This document shows, one piece after another, positions 1 to 9,053 of a DNA stretch of 64,000 nt. This stretch comes from Winogradskyella sp. GTDB lineage: Bacteria > Bacteroidota > Bacteroidia > Flavobacteriales > Flavobacteriaceae. The stretch spans positions 1-64,000 of the forward strand of contig NZ_JAOARH010000050.1 in NCBI RefSeq assembly GCF_025210595.1, given 5' to 3'. Every line of letters starts with the position of its first letter. The first letter of the stretch is position 1. The notes beneath the pieces are model-generated. The model had not been told where the DNA came from. It saw only the letters and a list, made by a program, of their open reading frames with translations, and ran no database searches. A program made the position numbers and the translations under genes.

Positions 1-42
1 AATAATCATAGAAGAAAGTTAATTCTATAATTATTAAATTAA

Positions 43-103
43 AAAGCCAATGACCTCTCTAATTAAATTTTAGAAAGCAAAATAAGTTAGAGAGTGAGGC
101 TTT
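43..103. terminator. Imperfect hairpin, possible terminator of a gene outside the window
   Basis: CTCTCTAA (55-62) pairs exactly with TTAGAGAG (87-94). After a bulge, AAAGCC (43-48) pairs with GGCTTT (98-103), and a T-rich stretch follows. The loop is long (about 24 bases). It could end a transcript entering from the left edge or be part of the leader of the gene at 135. No coding region is visible before 135. Confidence 0.35.
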
Positions 104-134
104 CTTTTGTCTCGTAATTTTTAAAACCATAAAT

Positions 135-722
135 ATGAAATTCGAAAAAACCATATTATATATCATTTTAGGAATCGTTTTAATGAATTTTTTTAACCGA
201 CAGTGTAGTACTGCACCACAAAAGGAATCACCTAAAATATCCATCGTTAAAGACACGGTTTGGCAAACTAAAACAGACACGTTTAAAATTCAGATCACGA
301 GCTATAAAACAGTTTATGTAGATACCACAGATGTTTCTAAAATTTTCAAAAACACAAACAAGAACATTATTCAAAACCGTTACACCGAAGCAAAAGCGTA
401 TAGAGATACCTTAAGTAATGATGATATCGATGTGTTTAGTTATAGTTTGGTTAAGGGTAAGCTTTTAGACAGTGAAATCTCATACAAGCTCAAAGTCCCT
501 CGAGAGATTACAACAACCAAAACCATTGAACACCCAAAAACCTATCGAAGTGGTCTATACCTATTCTCTGAAGTAGGAGGAAACATAACCCAGTTTAACA
601 ATATTAGTCTTGGTCTTCAGTACAATCAAAAAAGTAAGTGGTTTGTGAGCTATAGATTAAATCTCAACACCATACAGCAGCCAACACACAATGTAGGTGT
701 GGGCTATAGGCTATTCAAGTGA
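135..722 (+). CDS. Hypothetical single-pass membrane protein
   Basis: Not recognised. The 195-residue product has one hydrophobic segment at about residues 7-22 (ILYIILGIVLMNFF), then a polar, Thr/Lys-rich periplasmic-type region rich in predicted strand (repeated TDT/VDT motifs). The C-terminal 55 residues alternate aromatic and polar residues (GLYLFSEVGG, WFVSYRLNL, GVGYRLFK), like a small beta structure. The lipobox-like NRQCS at about 20-24 could make it a lipoprotein, but the Cys is not preceded by a normal small-residue box. An N-terminal anchor plus an extended periplasmic stalk is also seen in Bacteroidota phage lysis accessory proteins, but no phage genes lie nearby, so function stays open. 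Confidence 0.6.
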   Translation: MKFEKTILYIILGIVLMNFFNRQCSTAPQKESPKISIVKDTVWQTKTDTFKIQITSYKTVYVDTTDVSKIFKNTNKNIIQNRYTEAKAYRDTLSNDDIDVFSYSLVKGKLLDSEISYKLKVPREITTTKTIEHPKTYRSGLYLFSEVGGNITQFNNISLGLQYNQKSKWFVSYRLNLNTIQQPTHNVGVGYRLFK

Positions 723-792
723 CAAAAATCATATTTTAACCTTTTTATTTAGAGTATCTTACAAAGACTAACCAAATTTCAGATTTGTAATT

Positions 793-2637
793 ATGGGACG
801 TTTAGATATAAGACAACTTAAAAGCCCTAAAGAAAAAGCATTATACATTCATCATCTTATAAAAGATCTTGAGACCTTAGATATAATGCTTAAAGAGGAT
901 TTGATTGAAAAAGAGCCCATAAGAATTGGCGCAGAACAAGAGTTTTGTGTAACAACCAATCAGTTTTTTCCAAATAATAATAACATTGAGGTTTTAGAAG
1001 CTATTAATGATAGTCATTTTACTACTGAAATCGGAAAATATAACTTAGAAATTAATTCAGATCCTTTAACCTTAGAAGGAGACTGTTTTTCTTTATTATA
1101 TCAACAACTTAAAGAGTTATTTAAAAAAGCAGGAAAAGTAGCAAAAACAAAGGATTCTAAAGTTGTATTAACAGGAATTTTACCAACCTTAAGGCTAAAG
1201 CATATTGCAGAAAATTATTTAACAGATAGATCTAGATATCATGTCTTAAATAATTCTTTAAAATCATCGCGTAGAGAACATTTTAATATTCACATAAAAG
1301 GAGTAGATGAACTAAACTTAATTCACGATTGTGTAATGCTAGAGGCTTGTAATACTAGCTTTCAAATGCATTTGCAGATACATCCAAATGAATTTGTAGA
1401 TAAGTATAATTGGGCACAAGCAATTTCGGGTCCTGTATTAAGCGTATGTGCTAATTCACCAATTTTATTTGGTAGAGAGTTATGGGCAGAAACAAGAATT
1501 GCAGTATTTACGCAAAGTATAGATACGAGAAGAAATTCATTTATTCATAAAGAAAAACAATCGCGAGTAAGCTTTGGAGCAGATTGGGAAAAAGGAACTG
1601 TAACAGATATTTTTAGAGATCATATTTCTAGGTTTAGAAGCTTGTTAACCTCTACTGAACATGATGATAGTTTAGAAAAATTAAACAAAGGAGAAATTCC
1701 AAAACTTAGAGCATTACAATTACATAATGGTACTGTTTATAAATGGAATCGTGTATGTTATGGTGTTGGAGGAGGAAAGCCACATTTAAGGATAGAATGT
1801 CGTTACATTCCTGCAGGACCAACATTAACCGATGAGATTGCTAATATGGTATTTTGGGTAGGTTTAATGTTAGGTCAGCCAGAATATTATAAAAACATTC
1901 ATGATAAAATGGACTTTAAGGATATTAAAAAAAATTTCTTTAAAGCAGCACGTTATGGTATGGAAACCCAGTTTAGGTGGAATAATGAATTACTATCTGC
2001 TAAGGATTTAATTTTAAATGAATTTATACCAATAGCAAGAGAGGGTCTAAAAAAAGCTAACATTAGCACTAAGGATATTACAAAGTATTTAACCATTATT
2101 AAAAAACGAGTTCTATCTAATAATGGGTCGCAATGGATGGTGAATAATTATAGAAATCTTCAAAAGACCAAAACAAATTTTGAAGCGCTTCAAAACATAA
2201 CAGCTTACATGTATAAGCATCAATTAGAAGAAAAAACCGTTGATGAATGGGATATTTTTAATCCAGACGATAATTTAAAGATAGATGTTAGTCGTATTGT
2301 AAAACATAATATGAACACCAAAATATTATTGGTAAATCAAAGTGACAGTTTAGAATTGGTAAGCAGTATAATGAAATGGAAAAATATACATCACCTACCA
2401 GTTATAAATAACAAAAAAGAGCTTACAGGTTTATTAACCTGGACAGATCTTATAAAACTTGGTAATAAAGATCTTCACCTTTGTGTTAAAGATGTTATGA
2501 CCAAAGACTTAATTACAACATCTCAAGAAACACCTTTAAAAGAAGCTAAAAGTCTTATGGAATTAAACAACATAAATTGTCTACCTGTGGTTAGAAATAA
2601 AGAATTGTTGGGTATTTTAACTTCAAGTGATTTTTAA
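793..2637 (+). CDS. Glutamate-cysteine-ligase-like (GCS2 fold) protein fused to a CBS-domain pair
   Basis: The 614-residue protein has two parts. Residues 1 to about 490 look like the GCS2/amidoligase branch of the glutamine-synthetase fold: IGAEQEF at 45-51, GKYNLEINSDP, a CNTSFQMHLQIHP strand and LRIECRYIPAGPT near 330-342 fit the metal- and ATP-binding acidic strands. Residues about 497-614 form a tandem CBS pair (MNTKILLVNQSDSLELV, HHLPVINNKKELTGLLTWTD, then VKDVMTKDL and CLPVVRNKELLGILTSSDF), a usual adenosine-nucleotide sensor. The inferred activity is ATP-dependent amide ligation of an unknown carboxylate, gated by nucleotide level. Three bases separate it from the M14 deacylase gene, so the two are co-transcribed. 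True glutathione synthesis is unlikely because no gshB is adjacent. Confidence 0.8.
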   Translation: MGRLDIRQLKSPKEKALYIHHLIKDLETLDIMLKEDLIEKEPIRIGAEQEFCVTTNQFFPNNNNIEVLEAINDSHFTTEIGKYNLEINSDPLTLEGDCFSLLYQQLKELFKKAGKVAKTKDSKVVLTGILPTLRLKHIAENYLTDRSRYHVLNNSLKSSRREHFNIHIKGVDELNLIHDCVMLEACNTSFQMHLQIHPNEFVDKYNWAQAISGPVLSVCANSPILFGRELWAETRIAVFTQSIDTRRNSFIHKEKQSRVSFGADWEKGTVTDIFRDHISRFRSLLTSTEHDDSLEKLNKGEIPKLRALQLHNGTVYKWNRVCYGVGGGKPHLRIECRYIPAGPTLTDEIANMVFWVGLMLGQPEYYKNIHDKMDFKDIKKNFFKAARYGMETQFRWNNELLSAKDLILNEFIPIAREGLKKANISTKDITKYLTIIKKRVLSNNGSQWMVNNYRNLQKTKTNFEALQNITAYMYKHQLEEKTVDEWDIFNPDDNLKIDVSRIVKHNMNTKILLVNQSDSLELVSSIMKWKNIHHLPVINNKKELTGLLTWTDLIKLGNKDLHLCVKDVMTKDLITTSQETPLKEAKSLMELNNINCLPVVRNKELLGILTSSDF

Positions 2638-2640
2638 ACT

Positions 2641-3831
2641 ATGAAGATGAATTTACAAGAACATATAAAAACCTTAGAAGCCACAAATAGAATTTTTCAC
2701 CATATAAAAGGAAAACATAATGGAGCAACAGTTGTTTTCTTTGCTGGTATACATGGCAATGAATTTGCTGGTGTAAAAGCCTTAAATACTATTTTACCTC
2801 AACTCAGTAAAGATGATATTAATGGAGAAGTTTTTGGCGTATATGGCAATATTAATGCACTTAAAGAAAATAAGCGCTATATAGATACAGATTTAAATCG
2901 TTTATGGACTTCACAACAATTAGAAGAATTACAAAAGGATAAAAGTTTTAATAACGAAGAGTTAGAGCAAAAAGAGTTGTTTAGCTTTATAAAAGGCCTA
3001 TTAGTCTCTACAGACAACCCAATCTATTTTATAGATCTACACACTACATCGAGTAAAACACTGCCTTTTATCACCATTAATGATGCAATGATTAACCGTA
3101 AGTTTTCGGCTTGTTTTAATATTCCTGTGATTTTAGGTATTGAAGAATATTTAGAAGGCCCTCTTTTAAGCTATTTAAACACCTTGGGTTATGTGTCTCT
3201 TGGTTTTGAATCTGGCCAGCATACAGATCCTCAAGCCGTCAAAAGTTGTGAGGCTTTCGTTTATTTAGCTCTAAATCACACAAGAAATTTAAAAAATCCA
3301 AATTATGAAGTATCTGAACGTTATAATAATGAATTAACAACCGCTTCAAAATCTGTGAATTCAATTTTTGAAGTTGTATACAAGCATCATATAAAACCTA
3401 ATGAAGATTTTAAAATGTCTGAAGGTTTTGTAAGTTTTCAATCTATAGAAAAAGGTACTTTACTTGCTCATTCTAACGGAAATCCAATTTATTCAAAATA
3501 TGCTGCAAAATTGTTTATGCCGCTGTATCAAAAATCTGGTAGAGATGGATATTTTATTATAAAACACATTCCAAGATTCTTTTTAAAGCTTTCAGAACTA
3601 CTAAGAAAAGCAAAGGCAGATCATTTATTAACTTTTTTACCAGGTATTACATGGCATAATAAAGCAGAAGGTATTTTAAAAGCCAACTTAACCGTAGCCC
3701 GATTTTTAACAAAGTCTATATTTCATTTATTTGGCTACAGAAATAAGCAAATAGACCAAACACATTTATTGCTTTATAATAGAGAACGTGTAGCTAAAAA
3801 AACGATGTATAAGAACGAAAAATGGTATTAA
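2641..3831 (+). CDS. M14-family succinylglutamate desuccinylase/aspartoacylase-like deacylase
   Basis: The 396-residue product carries the zinc signature of the AstE/AspA branch of M14 carboxypeptidases: HGNEFAG at about 38-44 (His and Glu ligands), TDLNRLW at about 83-89 (the family DxNR motif) and DLHTTSS at about 131-137 (third ligand). The C-terminal 150 residues are less conserved and include a KAEGILKANLTVARFL segment. Family members hydrolyse N-acyl amino acids or amide-linked acyl groups in the cytoplasm; no signal peptide is seen. The gene starts three bases after the GCS2-CBS gene. A second ATG six bases downstream (2647) is an equally possible start. Substrate unknown; the pairing suggests it reverses or trims the ligase product. 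Confidence 0.8.
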   Translation: MKMNLQEHIKTLEATNRIFHHIKGKHNGATVVFFAGIHGNEFAGVKALNTILPQLSKDDINGEVFGVYGNINALKENKRYIDTDLNRLWTSQQLEELQKDKSFNNEELEQKELFSFIKGLLVSTDNPIYFIDLHTTSSKTLPFITINDAMINRKFSACFNIPVILGIEEYLEGPLLSYLNTLGYVSLGFESGQHTDPQAVKSCEAFVYLALNHTRNLKNPNYEVSERYNNELTTASKSVNSIFEVVYKHHIKPNEDFKMSEGFVSFQSIEKGTLLAHSNGNPIYSKYAAKLFMPLYQKSGRDGYFIIKHIPRFFLKLSELLRKAKADHLLTFLPGITWHNKAEGILKANLTVARFLTKSIFHLFGYRNKQIDQTHLLLYNRERVAKKTMYKNEKWY

Positions 3832-3939
3832 AACCCTATATTCTAATATTCTACCCAATAAATATCATAAAGGTGAATTAAGGTTTTTACAAAATAAAAA
3901 AATAGCCATATTGAAAGAACAAGTGTTTACACTTAACCC

Positions 3940-3947
3940 TATATTTG
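3940..3947 (+). promoter_or_regulatory. Candidate -7 box TATATTTG upstream of the PhnA-type gene
   Basis: TATATTTG matches the Bacteroidota -7 consensus TAnnTTTG and lies 19 bases before the ATG at 3967. No good -33 TTTG box is seen at the usual 19-21 base spacing. Confidence 0.45.
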
Positions 3948-3966
3948 TTCATTATAAATCTTAAAG

Positions 3967-4530
3967 ATGAGTTTAGAAAAATCACTTCAACAAAGAAGTA
4001 ATAATACTTGTGAATTATGTGGAAATGAAGATAACCTTTCCATTTACAAAGTCCCAGAGGTAAAAGATTTAGCACTATATGCTTGTAATGTTTGTACAAC
4101 GCAAATGGAAGATAGCGATAGCATTGATATAAATCACTGGAGATGCCTTAATGATAGTATGTGGAGTGAGCATAATGCTGTAAAAATAATGGCGTGGAGA
4201 ATGTTACACAGGATTGATGCAGACTGGACACAAGATTTATTAGGTATGATGTATATTGAAGATGATGTGTTAGAACTTGCAAAAGTTTCAGGAGATGGTG
4301 ATGACGATGAGAATAAGATTATACATCGTGATGTTAATGGAGTAATATTAGAACATGGTGATGCTGTTGTACTTATTAAAGATTTAAAAGTAAAAGGATC
4401 TAGTATGGTAGCAAAGCAAGGTACAGCAGTAAGAAATATACGATTAGACCATGAAAATGCAGAATATATTGAAGGTAAGGTAGATGGTCAACAAATTGTA
4501 ATTATAACACAGTATGTAAAGAAAATATAG
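3967..4530 (+). CDS. PhnA-type zinc-ribbon protein
   Basis: The 187-residue cytoplasmic protein begins with a zinc ribbon (C15-x2-C18 and C40-x2-C43) and ends with the PhnA C-terminal beta domain (VNGVILEHGDAVVLIKDLKVKGSSMVAKQGTAVRNI...IEGKVDGQQIVIITQYVKKI, about 115-187). The middle region (about 50-110) with the WRMLHRIDADWTQDLL helix makes it longer than the roughly 110-residue E. coli homologue YjdM. Despite the historical name, the family is not shown to cleave phosphonates, and no phosphonate genes are nearby. A -7 box precedes it and a perfect hairpin terminator follows, so it is probably monocistronic. Confidence 0.85.
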   Translation: MSLEKSLQQRSNNTCELCGNEDNLSIYKVPEVKDLALYACNVCTTQMEDSDSIDINHWRCLNDSMWSEHNAVKIMAWRMLHRIDADWTQDLLGMMYIEDDVLELAKVSGDGDDDENKIIHRDVNGVILEHGDAVVLIKDLKVKGSSMVAKQGTAVRNIRLDHENAEYIEGKVDGQQIVIITQYVKKI

Positions 4531-4539
4531 CTTGCTATA

Positions 4540-4593
4540 AATTAATTAAAAAAATATCGAGGACTTAAATCCTCGATATTTTTTTAATTAATT
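4540..4593. terminator. Bidirectional rho-independent terminator
   Basis: A perfect 24-base inverted repeat (4540-4563 and 4570-4593) surrounds the loop CTTAAA. The A-rich outer left arm and T-rich outer right arm supply U-tracts in both directions. It ends the PhnA-type gene (+) and the zinc-ribbon gene (-). Confidence 0.9.
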
Positions 4594-4662
4594 TTAAATT
4601 TCAATCACAATACATAAGTAAGCTATATTGAGTTTTTATTTGAATTCTTTTTATTAAAGATA

Positions 4663-5526
4663 TTAATCATAAAATTCTTTTAAGAGCTCAGATGTTTTAG
4701 CAGTACTGTCTTTAACCATTCCTTTTGGTGTTTTTTGCATCTTTAACTCATCTTCATCGTACACGCCTATATAACGTTTATAGTTGTCGTTTTTTAATAT
4801 GTCATCTAAACAAATATCAATTTTGGAATAAACCTTATTTTTTTCTTTATCACTTAGCTTTCTTAGGTTCCAAGCTTCAAGAAGGATAAGTATTTTATCA
4901 CCTTTTATTCTATAAAAATAGCCTACATCTTCTTTACCTAATTTTAATGTTTCAGGATCTAAACATTGATACAAAGCATAACTTATAGGCTCATTCTCTT
5001 CAGTAGGATATAATTCAGAATTTAGAAGATCTTTTTTAAGTGCTTTAACCCATCTTGGTTTTGGTATTTCGGGTTCGTAATAATAATCACTATTACTATC
5101 TTCACTAGATTCTCCCATAGTTTCATCTTGTTGATAATCATAATCGTTATAGGAATCCTCATATGTTTTAGCATAGATAATACCATAGATTGTAAGACAA
5201 ACAAATAAAATTGTTACAGCAACTAAAACAAAACAGCCTAGGTTTAGCCATCTGGCTTTTTTAGGAGGATTTTCTACAAAAACGTTTTGAATAGCCATTT
5301 GGTTTTCAGAGGATAGATCTTGTAAGTGATACGTTTTTTTACAATGAGCACACTCTACAACAATGGCTTTTCCTGTTGAAACAATAGGAATCCAAAACAC
5401 ATGAAAATAGTTACCGTATAGACTAGCAATAAATGTGTTTTCATTATTGCAATGCTCGCAAGTTGTATTAGCATTTACTTTACGAGATTCTATACGAGCA
5501 GATCTTAACCCGAAAAAAACAATCAT
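4663..5526 (-). CDS. Zinc-ribbon membrane protein of unknown function
   Basis: The 287-residue protein has an N-terminal zinc ribbon (C23-x2-C26 and C59-x2-C62), with FHVFWIPIVSTGKAIVVECAHCKKTY typical of membrane-associated zinc-ribbon proteins. One transmembrane segment lies at about 93-119. An acidic, Tyr/Ser/Asp-rich linker (about 120-150) follows, then a soluble C-terminal region without a recognised domain. The ribbon is probably cytoplasmic and the tail extracytoplasmic. It starts four bases after the M1 aminopeptidase stop, so both are in one transcript that ends at the 4540-4593 terminator. Confidence 0.75.
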   Translation of the reverse strand: MIVFFGLRSARIESRKVNANTTCEHCNNENTFIASLYGNYFHVFWIPIVSTGKAIVVECAHCKKTYHLQDLSSENQMAIQNVFVENPPKKARWLNLGCFVLVAVTILFVCLTIYGIIYAKTYEDSYNDYDYQQDETMGESSEDSNSDYYYEPEIPKPRWVKALKKDLLNSELYPTEENEPISYALYQCLDPETLKLGKEDVGYFYRIKGDKILILLEAWNLRKLSDKEKNKVYSKIDICLDDILKNDNYKRYIGVYDEDELKMQKTPKGMVKDSTAKTSELLKEFYD

Positions 5527-5530
5527 AAGT

Positions 5531-7336
5531 TTATTCTACAGTATAAATATTATTTTCTCGTTTTACATCTGCCATCTTTTTTGAAGCATCAATTTCTACA
5601 GATTTTACGTCTTTTTTAGTATTAAAAGTATAAGTTGGCATTGCCCAAGCCCAATCTCCAATAATAGTAGCTGAGGTTGGCTTTTCGCCACGCATCATTT
5701 GTAGTGGAATATAAAACGCTTCTGTAGTTCCGTCGGTATAAGTAACTGAAAGATCTATAGGCATTGGCATTAATCCTACACGCTCTAAGGTTATAGTTTT
5801 ACCTTCAACAGATTTAACACCATAATCAATAGTATTTGTAGTTTGTGCAAAGTCTATAAAATACCAATCGAGTTCAAAATCTGTAATTCGTTCAGCAGTT
5901 CTAATAATATCCATAGGCTTAGGATGTTTAAATGCAAAATCTTCAAAATATTTTTTAATAGTTTTTTTAAGATTTTCTTCACCAATAACATAGCTTAATT
6001 GCGCTATAAAAACAGCACCTTTATTATAAGCTGCTGCTCCGTAAACTTGATTGTATGTGTAACGATCTGCATGCGTTGTTAATGGTTGCTCGTAACCAGA
6101 ATTAGCTAAACCAATGTAGCCTTTGTAGAGATAAGAAAGTGGATTATCATTTTTACTGCTACCAAACTCATTTTCAGCTAATGTAGAGATGTAAGTTGTA
6201 AATCCTTCATCTACCCATTCGTGTTTAGCTTCATTTGTTGCTAATAAAAACTGAAACCAAGTGTGAGCCAATTCGTGTGCAGTTACACCTAATAGGCTTC
6301 CGTATTTGCGTTGTCCTGTAATTAAAGTACACATGGCATATTCCATACCGCCATCACCACCTTGTATTACAGAGTATTGGTCGTATGGATACTCACCAAT
6401 ATTTTCATTAAAATAAGTGATTAATTTTGCAGTATCTGGTTGCAATTTCTTCCAGTTTTCTAGGTATTTAGGTTCTAGATCTTTTTTGTAATAGAAATGT
6501 AGGGTTGGTCCATTAGGCATTTCTAAAGTATCATGAATAAAGTCTGGATCAGCTGCCCAAGTAAAGTCATGTACATTTGGTGCTTTAAAGTGTAGGGTTT
6601 TCTTCCCTTTTTTTGCTTTAGTTTCACTTTGCACATAACCAGTACCACCAACAACATAATCTTTATCTATAGTTAGTTTTACATCAAAATCTCCCCAAAC
6701 ACCATGAAATTCTCTAGCAATATATGGGTCTGCATGCCAACCTTCATCATCGTATTCGGCTAATTTAGGATACCATTGTGTCATAGATAGCGCAACACCT
6801 TCTTTATTATTTCTACCAGATCTACGAATTTGAACTGGAACCTGAGCATCAAAATCCATATCAAAAGTGACACTTTCACCTGGTTGAATAGGACTATCTA
6901 GCTTTACTTCTAAAACAGTACCAACAGTCTCATGAGAAATAGTTGTGCCATTTTGTTTTAAAGAATTCACCTTTATATAACCAATTTCATTAGGTTGAAG
7001 CTTGCTAATGCGATCACCAATTTTAGGACTTGGATCTGCTATGGTTCTAGAACGTACATCCATTTCACTTCCAGGTTGAAAAGCATTAAAATACAAATGA
7101 TAATAAACTCGATTAAGGACATCTGGTGAGTTGTTGGTATATATCAATTTCTGTTTTCCTTTGTACTGAAATGTATTAACATCCATGTCAATCTCCATAG
7201 TATAATTAACATGTTGCTGCCAATAACCTGATGTGTGTGTGTATTGAGGATTTGTTTTGTTTTCTGATGGTTTTTCAGTTGCCTTACACGATAGGGTAAT
7301 AATAAAAACCGTAAGGTAAAAAAGTGTTTTTTTCAT
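5531..7336 (-). CDS. M1-family metallopeptidase lipoprotein
   Basis: The 601-residue protein has a lipoprotein signal (MKKTLFYLTVFIITLSCK, lipid-modified Cys at 17), an N-terminal beta saddle domain and the gluzincin centre: H354-E-x-x-H358, with the third zinc ligand E377 in WVDEGFTTY. GGMEYAMC upstream corresponds to the exopeptidase GxMEN motif, with Tyr replacing Asn. Family members remove N-terminal residues from peptides; here the enzyme would face the periplasm or cell surface and feed peptide uptake. It lies in a run of secreted proteases with the subtilase upstream, separated by a terminator, and the zinc-ribbon gene downstream. Confidence 0.93.
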   Translation of the reverse strand: MKKTLFYLTVFIITLSCKATEKPSENKTNPQYTHTSGYWQQHVNYTMEIDMDVNTFQYKGKQKLIYTNNSPDVLNRVYYHLYFNAFQPGSEMDVRSRTIADPSPKIGDRISKLQPNEIGYIKVNSLKQNGTTISHETVGTVLEVKLDSPIQPGESVTFDMDFDAQVPVQIRRSGRNNKEGVALSMTQWYPKLAEYDDEGWHADPYIAREFHGVWGDFDVKLTIDKDYVVGGTGYVQSETKAKKGKKTLHFKAPNVHDFTWAADPDFIHDTLEMPNGPTLHFYYKKDLEPKYLENWKKLQPDTAKLITYFNENIGEYPYDQYSVIQGGDGGMEYAMCTLITGQRKYGSLLGVTAHELAHTWFQFLLATNEAKHEWVDEGFTTYISTLAENEFGSSKNDNPLSYLYKGYIGLANSGYEQPLTTHADRYTYNQVYGAAAYNKGAVFIAQLSYVIGEENLKKTIKKYFEDFAFKHPKPMDIIRTAERITDFELDWYFIDFAQTTNTIDYGVKSVEGKTITLERVGLMPMPIDLSVTYTDGTTEAFYIPLQMMRGEKPTSATIIGDWAWAMPTYTFNTKKDVKSVEIDASKKMADVKRENNIYTVE

Positions 7337-7360
7337 TTAAGAATGTATTTTAAAAGTAAA

Positions 7361-7399
7361 AAGGTAACTATTCTGTATGAAATAATGAATAGTTACCTT
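7361..7399 (-). terminator. Rho-independent terminator of the subtilase gene
   Basis: A 13-base perfect inverted repeat (7361-7373 and 7387-7399, AAGGTAACTATTC and its complement) has a 13-base loop. On the minus strand it is followed by a T-rich tract, just downstream of the subtilase stop codon. It separates the subtilase from the M1 peptidase gene. Confidence 0.8.
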
Positions 7400-7423
7400 A
7401 TGATAATAAAAAACCGTTAAGGC

Positions 7424-9034
7424 TTATTTTATTTTTGAAGCCATGATTAATGCATTGAAAGCATTGACAATTTTTCCAGATTTAGATAAATCTGAAAAAG
7501 GCTTTACGTTGTTAGCATCTCCACCTACAACTACTTTAGTAGTTAAAGGTAAACCAGATTCAACGATAACTTGCTTAACTTGAGCAGCTGTTAATTTAGG
7601 GTATTGTGAACGCACTAAAGCAGCAACACCAGCAACACCAGGAGCAGCCATAGAGGTACCACTAATCGCTTGGTATTCATTTTCTGGGAATGTAGAGTAT
7701 ATCTGAGATCCAGGTGCAAAAACATCAACGTTTTTATTTCCGTAGTTAGAAAAACCAGACACCATTTTAGAGCCGTATTTAGAGGTTAAAGAACCTACTC
7801 TGATGTAAGTATTAGAAACTTCAACAAAATTTACATTATCATCTGGGAAATTTGGTTCAACATCAATATTGTTGCTATCGTTTCCTGCTGCATGTACAAA
7901 TACCACATCGTTATCTGAAGCGTATTTTATAGCATCTCTTACCCAATCAGAATGTGGTGAAAATGATTTACCAAAACTTCCATTAATAACTTTTGCTCCA
8001 TTATCTACTGCATAACGAATAGATAGTGCCACATCTTTATCGTACTCATCTCCATTAGGTACTACACGTATTGCCATAATCTCTACATTATTAGCAACAC
8101 CATTTGCACCTAAACCATTATTACGTTCTGCTGCAATAATACCAGCAACGTGTGTACCATGAGATTCAGATTTTTTAACGTGTTTTACATTACCATTTCC
8201 GTAGCCAGTATCAGATAAGTCATTGATATCATCCTTAGTAGTTCTACCAGAAAAATTAATATTGTAATAATAGTTTAAACGTTCGTTGATAGACTCTAAA
8301 GCATTATTGATTTCTTTTTTCGCTTCTGTCATAGATGTAATGCCATTACCATACATATATTGAGCTACTCCAACAGCTTCTTTTACGGCTTCGTCTTCAG
8401 ATTTTATAGCATTAACATCTTCTTTTGTGTAATCTTTTTTACCTGTAGCCTTTGCTAAGGTTTCATCAGCTGAAACAACACGTTGATAAATTTGATCGTA
8501 TTGTGTTTTACGACCCATCCATTTTTTGTGTTCCTCTGCTTGTAAATCTACTGCTTCTTGATATCTAGGGTTTGAGGTATCTTTTGCAGCAATCATACGT
8601 ACATATTCTAACTGCTCATCGTAAGCATCGCCTAAGAAATTCCAACCATGAATATCATCTATGTAACCATTTTTATCATCATCTATACCATTGTTTGGTA
8701 TTTCGTCTTTATTGGTCCAGATGACGTCGTCTAAATCTTCGTGGTCAATATCAATACCACTATCAATAACGGCAACAATTACTTTGGTTCCTTTTTTTCC
8801 TTTAATAATTTCAGAATAAGCTCTATCTACTGCCATTCCTGGAATTGTATCTCTTTCTAAATCTAAATGACCCCAATTTTTCTTCTCTGCCTCCGTCAAT
8901 TCAGAAACTTTTAAAGGTGAGGTGTCAATATTTTCTGCAGGAGTAGATATAATATCTGCAGTACTTCCACAGCCTACAAATAAGCTAGCTGTTAGTCCTA
9001 AATAAACAAGGGGTTTATAATTCATTTTCATCAT
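7424..9034 (-). CDS. S8 (subtilisin-like) serine protease lipoprotein with a large insert
   Basis: The 536-residue protein has a lipoprotein signal (TASLFVGCGS). The catalytic triad is complete: Asp in VIDSGID at about 91, His in SHGTHVAGI at about 291 and Ser in SGTSMAAPG at about 458. About 200 residues separate Asp from His; in classical subtilases this is about 30-50. The extra segment (about 115-285) is charged and helical (KEDVNAIKSEDEAVKEAVGVAQYMYG), resembling inserts of other Bacteroidota S8 lipoproteins. The sequence ends soon after the catalytic domain, with no T9SS tail, so it is anchored by lipid. It follows the metallo-beta-lactamase-fold gene by 19 bases. Confidence 0.93.
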   Translation of the reverse strand: MMKMNYKPLVYLGLTASLFVGCGSTADIISTPAENIDTSPLKVSELTEAEKKNWGHLDLERDTIPGMAVDRAYSEIIKGKKGTKVIVAVIDSGIDIDHEDLDDVIWTNKDEIPNNGIDDDKNGYIDDIHGWNFLGDAYDEQLEYVRMIAAKDTSNPRYQEAVDLQAEEHKKWMGRKTQYDQIYQRVVSADETLAKATGKKDYTKEDVNAIKSEDEAVKEAVGVAQYMYGNGITSMTEAKKEINNALESINERLNYYYNINFSGRTTKDDINDLSDTGYGNGNVKHVKKSESHGTHVAGIIAAERNNGLGANGVANNVEIMAIRVVPNGDEYDKDVALSIRYAVDNGAKVINGSFGKSFSPHSDWVRDAIKYASDNDVVFVHAAGNDSNNIDVEPNFPDDNVNFVEVSNTYIRVGSLTSKYGSKMVSGFSNYGNKNVDVFAPGSQIYSTFPENEYQAISGTSMAAPGVAGVAALVRSQYPKLTAAQVKQVIVESGLPLTTKVVVGGDANNVKPFSDLSKSGKIVNAFNALIMASKIK

Positions 9035-9053
9035 ATAAAGTATTCAATAGTTT

